DNA of 11,068 bases from Micavibrio sp. UBA2705 (GCA_002354205.1 DELD01000054.1:1-11068), one strand, 5' to 3'. Positions 1 through 8,445 are shown, numbered from the stretch's first letter. A program made the numbers and translations. Notes: generated by a model from the sequence alone, not told the origin.

Positions 1-124
1 GTGTTTTTTCGAGGCTTTTATGCTTTTCAAATGGCTATATGTTGCTAACATGTTATATTAAAGCGGTATTTCATTTATATTCTGTATACAAATCAATTTA
101 TTCATTCAAAGAAGATTAAGCGGT

Positions 125-1207
125 ATGAGCAAAAAAAGAATAGGTATTTTAACAAGTGGTGGCGATTGCGCAGGGCTTAACGCGGTGATACGTGCAGTTG
201 TTCACCGTGCGGATTTGTTGGACTGGGAAGTTTACGGCATCATTAACGGTACAGCAGGGCTAATGAAAGAAGATCCTGAATACCGCAAGCTGGAATTAAA
301 AGATTTTGATGGCAATATGTTGCGCCGTGGCGGAACGATTCTTGGTACGACCAATAAGGGCAATCCGTTTTCTTACCCAATGCCTGATGGCACATTTAAA
401 GACCGTAGCGATGAAATTATCGCGGGCGCGAAAAAGCTCGGCCTCGAGGCGATTATTGGCATTGGTGGTGATGGCAGCTTCGCTATTTTGCAAAAACTTG
501 CGGCTAAAGGCGGCATTAAGTTAGTCGGTATTCCAAAAACGATTGATAATGATATTGGTAAAACAGAAACATCTGTTGGCTTTGATACGGCTGTGGCTGT
601 TGCAACCGAAGCACTTGACCGTTTGCAGCCAACAGCTGCGTCACATGACCGCGTGATGATTCTTGAAGTTATGGGGCGTGACGCAGGGCATATTGCGCTT
701 TCAACAGGCATTGCTGGCGGCGCAGATGTTATTTTATTGCCAGAGATTCCGTATTCGATAGATGCTGTTGCTGCGAAAATCAAAAATGTAAAAGCCAAGG
801 GGCGTAACTTTGCCCTTGTTGTCATCTCAGAAGCCGTGAAAAAGTCAGATGGCGGCAGTTCTAAAATGGAGTATGCCGATGGCGAGCGCCGTTATGGCGG
901 CATTGGTTATACTATTGGCGACGAAATCGCCAAGGCAACAGGTTTTGAAACGCGCGTGACTATATTAGGTCACGTTCAGCGCGGATCTGCGCCAAGTTAT
1001 AATGACCGCGTCCTTGCATCGGCTTTTGGTGTGAAGGCTGTTGATTTAGTTGCTGAAGGTAAATTTGACCGCATGGTCGCATGGCAAGACCGTCAAATCG
1101 TTGATGTTGCCATTGCTGACGCAATTGCAGCATATCAGGAAGTTGATCTTGATGGAACGTTGGTTCATACTGCGCGGGCGCTCGGCATTTGTTTAGGGGA
1201 TAAATAA
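125..1207 (+). CDS. pfkA: 6-phosphofructokinase, PfkA family (ATP or PPi donor unresolved)
   Basis: Cytoplasmic glycolytic enzyme that phosphorylates fructose-6-phosphate at C1. The 360-residue protein has the family motifs in order: SGGDCAGLNA (11-20), GGDGS (114-118), PKTIDND (137-143) with catalytic base Asp141, MGRDAG (183-188) and LGHVQRGS near 281-288. Donor choice in this family is read from two sites. Here the first is Gly117, as in ATP enzymes, where PPi enzymes have Asp. The second is Lys138, typical of PPi enzymes, where E. coli PfkA has Gly. Such Gly/Lys enzymes include proven ATP users, so ATP is the more likely donor but is not shown. Length is somewhat above the 320 residues of E. 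coli PfkA. The start is natural for the family, although the ribosome site is weak (GAAG, 11 bases upstream). The bPH-domain gene begins 3 bases after the stop, so the two are probably co-transcribed. Confidence 0.95.
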   Translation: MSKKRIGILTSGGDCAGLNAVIRAVVHRADLLDWEVYGIINGTAGLMKEDPEYRKLELKDFDGNMLRRGGTILGTTNKGNPFSYPMPDGTFKDRSDEIIAGAKKLGLEAIIGIGGDGSFAILQKLAAKGGIKLVGIPKTIDNDIGKTETSVGFDTAVAVATEALDRLQPTAASHDRVMILEVMGRDAGHIALSTGIAGGADVILLPEIPYSIDAVAAKIKNVKAKGRNFALVVISEAVKKSDGGSSKMEYADGERRYGGIGYTIGDEIAKATGFETRVTILGHVQRGSAPSYNDRVLASAFGVKAVDLVAEGKFDRMVAWQDRQIVDVAIADAIAAYQEVDLDGTLVHTARALGICLGDK

Positions 1208-1210
1208 TCA

Positions 1211-1759
1211 ATGCAATATGTATTACAATCACTCGCACCTGATGAAGAAATCGTCCATATTGGGCGCTATCATTGGATGTATAATGTTTCAGCATCTTTC
1301 AATATTGTATGGGGCGTGATTTTTTGTATTGCGATACTCGTATGTCCAGTTTTCTTATATACAGAATTTGGCCTGCCAACAGTGCGCCCAACGATAGATA
1401 TGGGGAATAGCTGGCTTGATTATATTCGCGCGCTACACCCCGTTATTAAATTGGCGGCATTAATGGCGTTTGTTTTGGGGCTGCTTAAATTTGCCAAGCA
1501 AATGGTCGATAAAGTCACAACAGAAATTGCCGTTACGACATCACGCCTTATATATAAACGTGGCCTTGTTGCGCGTTATGTGGGCGAGATTAGCATCGAC
1601 CGTATTGAAGGCGTGAACGTCCTACAAGGTTTTTGGGGGCGTATATTTGATTTTGGTCGCGTCGTTGTTCGCGGTATGGGGGTTGGCGAAGTCATCCTAC
1701 CGCCACTTTCGCGCCCGATCATCTTCCGTAAAGCGATTGAAAAAGCACGTACGCTGTAA
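1211..1759 (+). CDS. Bacterial PH-domain (bPH_2/DUF304, YdbS-like) inner-membrane protein
   Basis: Small membrane protein of 182 residues. Two hydrophobic segments, about 29-50 and 78-97, should span the membrane. A cytoplasmic-type bacterial PH domain (about 103-172) follows, recognisable by TEIAVTTSRLIYKRGLV, then SIDRIEGVNVLQG, then a beta-rich end with GRVVVRGMG. This is the layout of short YdbS/DUF304 proteins, whose biochemical role is not settled. It carries no catalytic motif. The ribosome site GGGGA lies within the last codons of pfkA, 10 bases before the ATG, and the gap between the genes is only 3 bases, so translation is probably coupled to pfkA. There is no terminator between this gene and ilvD downstream. 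Family assignment is good; function is unknown. Confidence 0.85.
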   Translation: MQYVLQSLAPDEEIVHIGRYHWMYNVSASFNIVWGVIFCIAILVCPVFLYTEFGLPTVRPTIDMGNSWLDYIRALHPVIKLAALMAFVLGLLKFAKQMVDKVTTEIAVTTSRLIYKRGLVARYVGEISIDRIEGVNVLQGFWGRIFDFGRVVVRGMGVGEVILPPLSRPIIFRKAIEKARTL

Positions 1760-1803
1760 TCTTTTTGTTATAAAAACTTATATTTCAAACACATATTCAT
1801 TGT

Positions 1804-1809
1804 GGAGAG
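1804..1809 (+). promoter_or_regulatory. Ribosome binding site fixing the ilvD start
   Basis: GGAGAG lies 5 bases before the ATG at 1815. It decides in favour of this start over an in-frame ATG at 1647, which would add 56 residues read from inside the PH-domain gene that look nothing like the dehydratase family. Confidence 0.8.
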
Positions 1810-1814
1810 CATCT

Positions 1815-3545
1815 ATGAAAGATTCCAATGGTAAATGGGATAAATCTAAACTTGTCAGCCGCTATGTAACGGAAGGTGCGAAATCTGCGCCGCACCGCGC
1901 GTATTATTACGCGATGGGGCTTACAGAGGAAGAAATTCATCAGCCATTAGTCGGGGTTGCAACATGCTGGAATGAAGCTGCGCCGTGTAACATTGCTTTG
2001 CAGCGTCAGGCGCAATCAGTGAAAACTGGGGTCAAAGAGGGGGGCGGCACGCCGCGTGAATTTACGACCATTACTGTGACGGACGGCATTGCGATGGGGC
2101 ATGAAGGTATGCGTTCCTCCTTAGTGTCACGCGAGGTGATCGCCGATAGTGTAGAGCTTACCATGCGTGGGCATTGCTATGATGCTTTGGTTGGGCTTGC
2201 GGGCTGTGATAAATCTCTCCCCGGTATGATGATGGTAATGCTGCGCCTTAATGTACCGTCTGTCTTTATGTATGGCGGGTCAATCTTGCCCGGTAAGTTT
2301 CGCGGCGAAGACGTGACGATTATTGATGTGTTTGAAGGCGTGGGTAAACACGCGACAGGCAAGTTCAGTGACGGCGATTTAAAAGAAATGGAATGCGCGG
2401 CTTGCCCCTCGGCGGGGGCGTGCGGCGGTCAGTTCACAGCGAACACAATGGCCTGCGTGTCGGAAGCAATTGGTCTTGCGCTGCCTAATTCTGCGGGCGC
2501 ACCTGCGCCGTATGAATCGCGCGACGAATATGCTGCAGCTTCTGGCGTTGCGGTCATGAACTTGATTGAAAAAAATATTCGCCCGCGTGATATTGTGACG
2601 CGCAAAGCGCTTGAAAATGGCGCAGCGATTGTCGCCGCGACAGGCGGTTCGACCAATGCGGCGCTGCATTTGCCAGCAATGGCGCATGAATGCGGCATTG
2701 ATTTTGACATTCATGACGTAGCGGAAATATTCAAAAAAACGCCTTATATTACAGACCTTAAACCGGGCGGTAAATATGTCGCAAAAGATCTTTACGATGT
2801 CGGCGGCGTTGGCGTGGTGTTAAAAGTTCTTCTTGATGGCGGTTATTTGCATGGCGATTGCATGACTGTCACAGGTAAAACACTGGCTGAAAACTTGGCT
2901 GATGTGGCATTCCCTGAAAACCAAGATGTTGTGCGCCCTCTATCAGCGCCAATCCACCCGACAGGCGGCGTTGTCGGCCTAAAAGGTAATCTGGCATCAG
3001 AAGGGGCGATTGTTAAAATTGCGGGGCTAGATGAGCTTGTTTTTGAAGGTCCTGCGCGGGTTTTTGAATGTGAAGAAGATTGTTTTAAGGCTGTGCAGGC
3101 GCGTAATTATAATGACGGTGATGTCTTAGTCATCCGCAATGAAGGGCCAAAAGGTGGCCCTGGTATGCGTGAGATGCTTTCGACCACGGCGGCGCTTTAT
3201 GGTCAGGATACGGGCGGCAAAGTTGCTTTGATTACCGACGGGCGTTTTTCTGGTGGTACGCGCGGTTTTTGTATAGGCCATGTTAGCCCCGAAGCTGCCG
3301 TTGGCGGCCCGATTGGCTTGCTAAAAGATGGTGACATGATCCGCATCGATGCCGAAAAGGGCACATTAGATGTCCATCTGAGTGATGAAGAACTTGCCGT
3401 GCGCCGTAAAACATGGCAACCGCGTGAGCATAACTATCAATCAGGAGCGTTGTATAAATATGCGCAATTGGTCGGTTCAGCGGAATTTGGCGCGGTGACG
3501 CATCCTGGAGCGAAAGCGGAAAAACACGTTTTCGTCGATTTATAA
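1815..3545 (+). CDS. ilvD: Dihydroxy-acid dehydratase, [2Fe-2S] type
   Basis: Dehydrates 2,3-dihydroxy-isovalerate and 2,3-dihydroxy-3-methylvalerate to the 2-keto acids that lead to valine, isoleucine and leucine; cytoplasmic. From the ATG at 1815 the protein has 576 residues, normal for the family. Visible motifs are ATCWNEAAPCN (cluster Cys51), TDGIAMGHEGM (Asp90, metal site), GCDKS (Cys131; Lys133 is the usual carbamylated metal ligand), CPSAGACGGQFTANTM (cluster Cys203) and TDGRFSGGTRG (catalytic Ser479). The AGACGG form of the third motif fits the plant/mycobacterial [2Fe-2S] class rather than the E. coli [4Fe-4S] form. Sugar-acid dehydratases are paralogues, but the motif wording fits IlvD better. 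It lies 55 bases after the PH-domain gene with no terminator between them, so it may be read from the pfkA promoter; a promoter of its own in that gap is not evident. A strong terminator follows. Confidence 0.95.
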   Translation: MKDSNGKWDKSKLVSRYVTEGAKSAPHRAYYYAMGLTEEEIHQPLVGVATCWNEAAPCNIALQRQAQSVKTGVKEGGGTPREFTTITVTDGIAMGHEGMRSSLVSREVIADSVELTMRGHCYDALVGLAGCDKSLPGMMMVMLRLNVPSVFMYGGSILPGKFRGEDVTIIDVFEGVGKHATGKFSDGDLKEMECAACPSAGACGGQFTANTMACVSEAIGLALPNSAGAPAPYESRDEYAAASGVAVMNLIEKNIRPRDIVTRKALENGAAIVAATGGSTNAALHLPAMAHECGIDFDIHDVAEIFKKTPYITDLKPGGKYVAKDLYDVGGVGVVLKVLLDGGYLHGDCMTVTGKTLAENLADVAFPENQDVVRPLSAPIHPTGGVVGLKGNLASEGAIVKIAGLDELVFEGPARVFECEEDCFKAVQARNYNDGDVLVIRNEGPKGGPGMREMLSTTAALYGQDTGGKVALITDGRFSGGTRGFCIGHVSPEAAVGGPIGLLKDGDMIRIDAEKGTLDVHLSDEELAVRRKTWQPREHNYQSGALYKYAQLVGSAEFGAVTHPGAKAEKHVFVDL

Positions 3546-3584
3546 GCTCAGTTTATAAGCTCCTTTTATCGATTCGTTTTCTAT

Positions 3585-3619
3585 AAGCCACCTGAGCGCG
3601 TGTTTAGGTGGCTTTTTTT
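3585..3619 (+). terminator. Intrinsic terminator after ilvD
   Basis: A 9-bp perfect stem (3585-3593 with 3606-3614, AAGCCACCT/AGGTGGCTT) with a 12-base loop runs into seven T residues (3613-3619). It begins 40 bases past the ilvD stop and closes the pfkA-PH-ilvD group. Confidence 0.9.
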
Positions 3620-3866
3620 ATCTTGTGCCAATTGTACAGAAATGGGCAAGAAAAGGAACTTTGCTGCCTTCTAAAACATTAGATATGTACGGCATCTAGC
3701 AGCCTTTTGTGAAGGAGAACTTTTATACGTTTTTTCTAATGTTCAGGGCGGTGCGTATAACTATGCACCCCTTATATTTACTGAGTTTTAGCTAAGTAAT
3801 CTTTCGTTAATAGGTTTGTGAAACAATCAAGATGTAAGGCTCATTATTTACGTACAGGATTCCACC
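3620..3866 (+). other. Gene-free leader with inverted repeats, upstream of the L,D-transpeptidase
   Basis: No convincing gene is present in these roughly 250 bases. They hold a 9-bp inverted repeat (AACATTAGA at 3675-3683, TCTAATGTT at 3735-3743). Between its arms is a strong Shine-Dalgarno-like AAGGAGAA (3712-3719) with no start codon at useful distance. Also present are a TAGAT/ATCTA pair (about 3680-3698) inside a GCTGC/GCAGC pair, and an 8-bp hairpin (3750-3757 with 3762-3769, loop TAAC) that no T-run follows. Together these could be a structured 5' untranslated region or a small RNA, but chance pairing cannot be excluded. The promoter of the downstream gene must lie here; I could not pick a convincing -35/-10 pair. 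Confidence 0.35.
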
Positions 3867-5585
3867 ATGTTTTGCTCATTTATTCATTCTGATAATTTTA
3901 CAAGAAAGTTGATGCTCACCGCCGCAGTTGCAGGTGTTGTGTTGGTTTCTTCCTTCGGTGCAACGCCGGCACAAGCGTCATATTTACAAAATTACTTGGT
4001 TTCGAGTGATGCGGCGCAAAACAGGAATATTCATTTTAATGCGGCGGTATTCGCGGATGTACAAAAATTCTATGCGCAGCGTAGTTATGAGCCTGTTTGG
4101 GTGTCGAATGAAACGGGCATTAGCGCCAATGCAAAAGCGGCGATTTCAGAATTAGAACAAGCATGGCAGCATGGTCTGCGCCCTGACAAATATATGAGCA
4201 AGGATATTTTAGGCGCAGAATACAGCAAACGCCGTAGCGTGTTAGCACGCAGTGAGTTTTTACTTTCATACGGTCTTGCATTGTATGCGCATGATATGAC
4301 ATCAATGCGCGTAGACCCGAAAGCCATTAGACAAAAAGCCGAATATTGGCGCGCACCGATTACAGGCGATAGCGCGCTGCGCGTTTTTGCCGCCGCGCCA
4401 GATGAGCAGGCCTTGCGTGATGCCATAGAAAAAGTATCGCCGCAAAACGGCCTATATCGTCGCTTAAAAGACGAATATGTACGCCTTGTCACAACAGGAG
4501 AGTTAAATAAGCCGCAAGTCGTTGTCAAAATGGAAGGCTTAATTCAGCCAGGACAATCACATAAATCAATTGCGCAGTTCCGTGAACGTATGGGGCTTGA
4601 GAAAATTTCAGGTATGCAAAATTACGTTTATGACGACGCTTTGGTCGGTAAAATTCAGCAGTTCCAAAAAGATAATGGCTTGAAAACTGATGGTGTATTG
4701 GGCCCGCAAACCGTTAAGTATTTGAACCGCACAGCCGAAGGACGCGCTGAGCAATTGCTTGCGAATATGGAGCGTATGCGCTGGTTAGAGCCAAACAAAC
4801 CAAAGAAATATGTTGAGGTCAATATTCCATCAATGTCGCTTTGGGGGTTTGAAAATGGCAAGGCGACATTAAGTATGCCTGTAGTCGTCGGTCGCGTTGG
4901 CCGCCCAACACAAAGCTTCAAAGCTGAGATAACAGGCGTGCGTATTAACCCGAAATGGACAGTGCCACACCGCATTAAAACGCAAGATTTTTGGCCTGAT
5001 ATGAAAGAAGATATAAGCATTTTGGCTGAAAAACAGATTGATGTGATTGAGGGGTATGGCCGCGATGCGATTTATCATGACCCAACAGCGATTGATTGGA
5101 AGAACATCAGTTACCGTGAGTTTAACAAATACCGCTTGGTACAAAAGCCTGGTAACCATAATGCTTTGGGACGTATCCGTGTGTTAATGCCAAATAACTA
5201 TACAATCTATTTGCATGACACAAACCACCCAGAAGTCTTTGAAAAAGATTACCGCGCCGCAAGTTCGGGCTGTATCCGCCTTAAATACCCTGAAAAAATG
5301 GCAGAGTTTTTGCTGAAAGGTAATGAAGCCGCATGGGGTTCCGCCAAGATGGACGAGATTTATACGAGCTTGAAAACAACAGATCTACAAATCTCTGAAA
5401 CCATGCCTGTATATATCCTTTACCAAACAAATTGGCTGAACAGTAAAGGCGACATTGTTTTTGGCCCTGATTTATACAAACGCGATAAAAAATTAATCGC
5501 GCTATTAAAACAGCAAGGTGATTATTATATGCCGCAAGGTAAAGAGCGCATGGAAGACGGCATAAAGCTCGCCTCGCGCAACTAA
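3867..5585 (+). CDS. Periplasmic L,D-transpeptidase, YcbB/LdtD type
   Basis: Cell-wall enzyme of the YkuD family that forms direct 3-3 (mDAP-mDAP) cross-links in peptidoglycan. The 572-residue protein starts with a Sec signal peptide (Arg13-Lys14, hydrophobic 16-31, likely cut after PAQA at residue 37). Then come a YcbB-like helical scaffold region (about 55-215), a peptidoglycan-binding type 1 repeat (about 225-290, with KIQQFQKDNGLKTDGVLGP) and the catalytic YkuD domain (about 315-520). The active-site signature is complete: YLHDTNHP with His450 and SSGCIRL with nucleophile Cys469. Domain order and length resemble E. coli LdtD (615 residues), which is why I prefer YcbB to the short ErfK/YbiS class. 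AGGA lies 7 bases before the ATG. The gene stands alone between two terminators. A MepK-like peptidase that would cleave its product is encoded two genes downstream. Confidence 0.93.
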   Translation: MFCSFIHSDNFTRKLMLTAAVAGVVLVSSFGATPAQASYLQNYLVSSDAAQNRNIHFNAAVFADVQKFYAQRSYEPVWVSNETGISANAKAAISELEQAWQHGLRPDKYMSKDILGAEYSKRRSVLARSEFLLSYGLALYAHDMTSMRVDPKAIRQKAEYWRAPITGDSALRVFAAAPDEQALRDAIEKVSPQNGLYRRLKDEYVRLVTTGELNKPQVVVKMEGLIQPGQSHKSIAQFRERMGLEKISGMQNYVYDDALVGKIQQFQKDNGLKTDGVLGPQTVKYLNRTAEGRAEQLLANMERMRWLEPNKPKKYVEVNIPSMSLWGFENGKATLSMPVVVGRVGRPTQSFKAEITGVRINPKWTVPHRIKTQDFWPDMKEDISILAEKQIDVIEGYGRDAIYHDPTAIDWKNISYREFNKYRLVQKPGNHNALGRIRVLMPNNYTIYLHDTNHPEVFEKDYRAASSGCIRLKYPEKMAEFLLKGNEAAWGSAKMDEIYTSLKTTDLQISETMPVYILYQTNWLNSKGDIVFGPDLYKRDKKLIALLKQQGDYYMPQGKERMEDGIKLASRN

Positions 5586-5610
5586 GTGAAAATATTATGT
5601 TTTGTGAATA

Positions 5611-5635
5611 AAGCCGACGCTTATGTCGGCTTTTT
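5611..5635 (+). terminator. Intrinsic terminator after the L,D-transpeptidase gene
   Basis: An 8-bp perfect stem (AAGCCGAC at 5611-5618, GTCGGCTT at 5625-5632), a 6-base loop, and a T run to 5635 lie 25 bases past the stop codon. Confidence 0.92.
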
Positions 5636-5680
5636 CCATGTGCGCAATGTGTATAAGTCTATATCCGCCAATGCCTGAGC

Positions 5681-5692
5681 CATGAATTCATG
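5681..5692. promoter_or_regulatory. 12-bp perfect palindrome upstream of ppdK, possible operator
   Basis: CATGAATTCATG is a perfect 12-bp palindrome 46 bases before the ppdK start and 45 bases after the preceding terminator, where a promoter must lie. Its position suits a dimeric regulator. No known operator is recognised, and a single copy could be chance. Confidence 0.3.
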
Positions 5693-5726
5693 CTAGCTTT
5701 TAAAAAGTGGAAAGCACGCGATTCTT

Positions 5727-5735
5727 GAGGAGGAA
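5727..5735 (+). promoter_or_regulatory. Strong ribosome binding site of ppdK
   Basis: GAGGAGGAA is close to a perfect Shine-Dalgarno sequence. It ends 3 bases before the ATG at 5739, and its GAGGAGG core ends 5 bases before it. It is the best ribosome site in the window and suggests high expression. Confidence 0.85.
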
Positions 5736-5738
5736 TAC

Positions 5739-8438
5739 ATGGCAAAAGCTGCGCAAGACAAATGGGTTTACGACTTTGGAGCTGGAAAGACAGATGGGCG
5801 CGCGGAAATGCGCAACCTGCTTGGCGGAAAAGGCGCGAACTTGGCTGAAATGGCATCTTTGGATTTGCCCGTCCCACCAGGATTTACGATTACCACGGAA
5901 GTTTGTACTTATTATTATGGCCATGATCACCATTACCCTGAATCTTTAAAGGCTGACGTGTCGGCATCGCTCAAACGTTTAGAATCTGAAGTTGGCACAA
6001 AATTCGGCGATACTGAAAACCCGTTATTGGTGTCTGTGCGTTCTGGCGCGCGGGTTTCTATGCCCGGTATGATGGATACTGTTTTGAATTTGGGATTAAA
6101 TGATGACACGGTTCAAGGCTTAATCAAGCAATCTGGTGACGCGCGTTTTGCGTGGGATAGTTACCGCCGATTTATTCAGATGTATGGTGACGTTGTGCTT
6201 GGCGTTGATCACCACAAGTTTGAAACGATAATTGATGCGCATAAGGCGGTTAAGAATATCAGTGAAGATGTTGATGTCACGGCAGAAGGCTGGCAGGGCA
6301 TTGTCGCGAGTTATAAAGAGCTGATTAAAAATGAAATTGGCCGCGATTTTCCCATGGATCCCGAAGAACAATTATGGGGCGCAATTGGCGCAGTGTTTGA
6401 GTCATGGGATTTATTGCGTGCCAAGCGTTACCGCCGCATTAATGATATTTCTGACGATTGGGGCACGGCTGTTAACGTGCAAACGATGGTTTTTGGCAAT
6501 ATGGGCGAAGATTGCGCAACAGGTGTATGTTTTACCCGCGACCCATCAAATGGTGAAAAGTTCTTCTATGGCGAGTTTTTGATTAACGCCCAAGGCGAAG
6601 ACGTTGTAGCGGGCATTCGTACGCCGCAACAATTAACGCAGCGCCTGCGTGAAAAAGAGGGGGGTAAGTTGCCTTCTATGGAAGAAGCTATGCCCGAGGC
6701 CTTTAAAGAATTATGCCTTGTACGCGAAAAGTTAGAAGAGCATTACCGCGAAATGCAGGACATTGAATTTACCGTGCAAAAAGGCACGCTTTATATGCTG
6801 CAAACCCGTACAGGGAAGCGCACGGCAGCGGCGGCGCTGAAAATTGCCATTGATATGGTGAGCGAAGGGCTAATTTCGCAAGAAGAAGCTATCATGCGCG
6901 TTGACCCTGCTATATTGGACCAGCTTTTACATCCCACAATTGATCCAAAGGCCGAGAAGACTGTGCTTGGCAAAGGCCTTCCTGCTTCCCCAGGCGCGGC
7001 TTATGGGCGCATTGTGTTTAATGCCGATGAGGCGGAGCGCCTATCTGAAGAAGGTAAAAGCGTTATTCTTGTGCGCATTGAAACCAGCCCAGAAGATATT
7101 CATGGTATGCATGCAGCGCGCGCGATTTTAACAACGCGCGGCGGTATGACTTCACATGCGGCGGTGGTTGCGCGCGGTATGGGGCGTGCCTGCGTTGCGG
7201 GCGCAGCTGATTTATATGTTGATTACAAGGCGGGTACGCTAACGGCAGGTGAAGCCGTTTTGAAAGAGGGGGACTTTATCACTGTTGATGGTTCAAGTGG
7301 ACAGGTTTTTCAAGGTAAGGTTGATATGATCGAAGCCGATCTCTCGGGCGATTTTGTTACGATTATGGAATGGGCAGATAAAGTGCGCCGTCTTGGTGTA
7401 CGCACAAATGCGGAAACCGCCGCTGATATTAAAGCCGCGCTTGAATTTGGCGCATCTGGCATTGGTCTCGCCCGTACAGAGCATATGTTCTTTGACGCGG
7501 AGCGTATCCAAAATGTGCGCGAAATGATTTTCGCCACCAATGAAGATGAACGCCGCCTTGCTTTGGATAAATTACTTCCTGCGCAGCGCGCAGATTTCTC
7601 GCAAATGTTTTCGTTAATGGATGGCATGCCTGTGACGGTGCGCCTTCTTGACCCGCCTTTACATGAGTTCTTACCCCATGGCAGCGGCGATATTGCAAGC
7701 TTCGCTAAGGCGGCAGGTCTTAAGCCTGAGGTCGTTGAAATTCGCCTGACGCTTTTGAAAGAAACCAACCCAATGCTTGGCCACCGTGGTTGCCGCCTTG
7801 GTATTTCATATCCTGAAATTTATGAAATGCAGGCGCGCGCGATTTTTGAAGGTGCTTTGGCCGCGGGCGGTAATGTCTTCCCTGAAATCATGGTGCCATT
7901 GGTGATGATTGATAAGGAACTTGAAAAACTTAAAGCTGTGATTGAAGAGACGGCAGAAAAAGTCTTCGCTGAAAAGGGCAAACGTTTAGATTACATGGTC
8001 GGCACGATGATTGAACTGCCACGCGCGGCGATCACCGCTGATGAAATAGCCCAGCACGCAGCGTTCTTTAGCTTTGGCACGAATGACCTCACGCAAACGA
8101 CAATGGGGCTAAGCCGAGATGATTCAGCTATGTTCTTGCCTAAATATGTTGAAGGCGGCGTTTTGCAGCAAGACCCATTTGTCAGTATTGACCAGAGCGG
8201 CGTTGGCGCATTAATGGAAATTGCGGCTGAAAAAGGCCGCAAGGTAAACAAGAATATTAAGCTGGGCATATGCGGCGAACATGGCGGCGACCCTGCATCA
8301 ATTGATTTTTGTGAGCGTTTGCAGCTTGATTATGTGTCCTGTTCACCTTACCGCGTTTCTATAGCGCGTTTAGCTGCGGCGCAAGCTGCGCTTCGGTATA
8401 AAAGAAAAAATAAAGTAGTCAATTTACAATCGGCATAG
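5739..8438 (+). CDS. ppdK: Pyruvate, phosphate dikinase
   Basis: Interconverts pyruvate + ATP + Pi and PEP + AMP + PPi in the cytoplasm, serving gluconeogenesis or PPi-linked glycolysis. The 899 residues cover the whole enzyme. The N-terminal nucleotide-binding domain (about 1-360) has GGKGANLAEM at 29-38, RSGARVSMPGMMDT near 101-113 and LQTRTGKRT near 354-362. The central swivelling phosphohistidine domain (about 400-530) has GGMTSHAAVVARG with catalytic His473. The C-terminal TIM-barrel PEP domain (about 540-880) has GLARTEHMF, SFGTNDLTQ and CGEHGGDP with catalytic Cys845. Thr471, two residues before the histidine, is the residue that PPDK regulatory proteins phosphorylate in plants and bacteria; no such regulator is in the window. 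The opening WVYDFGAGK and the PPGFTITTEVCTYYY stretch look like alphaproteobacterial PPDKs. The gene is flanked by terminators, so it is probably monocistronic. Confidence 0.97.
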   Translation: MAKAAQDKWVYDFGAGKTDGRAEMRNLLGGKGANLAEMASLDLPVPPGFTITTEVCTYYYGHDHHYPESLKADVSASLKRLESEVGTKFGDTENPLLVSVRSGARVSMPGMMDTVLNLGLNDDTVQGLIKQSGDARFAWDSYRRFIQMYGDVVLGVDHHKFETIIDAHKAVKNISEDVDVTAEGWQGIVASYKELIKNEIGRDFPMDPEEQLWGAIGAVFESWDLLRAKRYRRINDISDDWGTAVNVQTMVFGNMGEDCATGVCFTRDPSNGEKFFYGEFLINAQGEDVVAGIRTPQQLTQRLREKEGGKLPSMEEAMPEAFKELCLVREKLEEHYREMQDIEFTVQKGTLYMLQTRTGKRTAAAALKIAIDMVSEGLISQEEAIMRVDPAILDQLLHPTIDPKAEKTVLGKGLPASPGAAYGRIVFNADEAERLSEEGKSVILVRIETSPEDIHGMHAARAILTTRGGMTSHAAVVARGMGRACVAGAADLYVDYKAGTLTAGEAVLKEGDFITVDGSSGQVFQGKVDMIEADLSGDFVTIMEWADKVRRLGVRTNAETAADIKAALEFGASGIGLARTEHMFFDAERIQNVREMIFATNEDERRLALDKLLPAQRADFSQMFSLMDGMPVTVRLLDPPLHEFLPHGSGDIASFAKAAGLKPEVVEIRLTLLKETNPMLGHRGCRLGISYPEIYEMQARAIFEGALAAGGNVFPEIMVPLVMIDKELEKLKAVIEETAEKVFAEKGKRLDYMVGTMIELPRAAITADEIAQHAAFFSFGTNDLTQTTMGLSRDDSAMFLPKYVEGGVLQQDPFVSIDQSGVGALMEIAAEKGRKVNKNIKLGICGEHGGDPASIDFCERLQLDYVSCSPYRVSIARLAAAQAALRYKRKNKVVNLQSA

Positions 8439-8445
8439 TAGTATT

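Noticed and set aside
1..124. Promoter of pfkA
   Set aside because: Several TATATT-like hexamers and a TTGCTA exist, but none pair at 16-18 base spacing well enough to call.
1647..1814. In-frame upstream extension of ilvD starting inside the PH-domain gene
   Set aside because: No ribosome site, overlap with a real gene, and a sequence unlike dehydratases; the ATG at 1815 has GGAGAG ahead of it.
2379..2714. Minus-strand open frames opposite ilvD and similar ones opposite pfkA, the transpeptidase gene and ppdK
   Set aside because: They lie fully within genes with clear family motifs, lack ribosome sites and resemble no protein family.
3739..3795. Possible 18-codon leader peptide upstream of the L,D-transpeptidase
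   Set aside because: The only good ribosome site lies 20 bases away, too far, and the peptide shows no run of regulatory codons.
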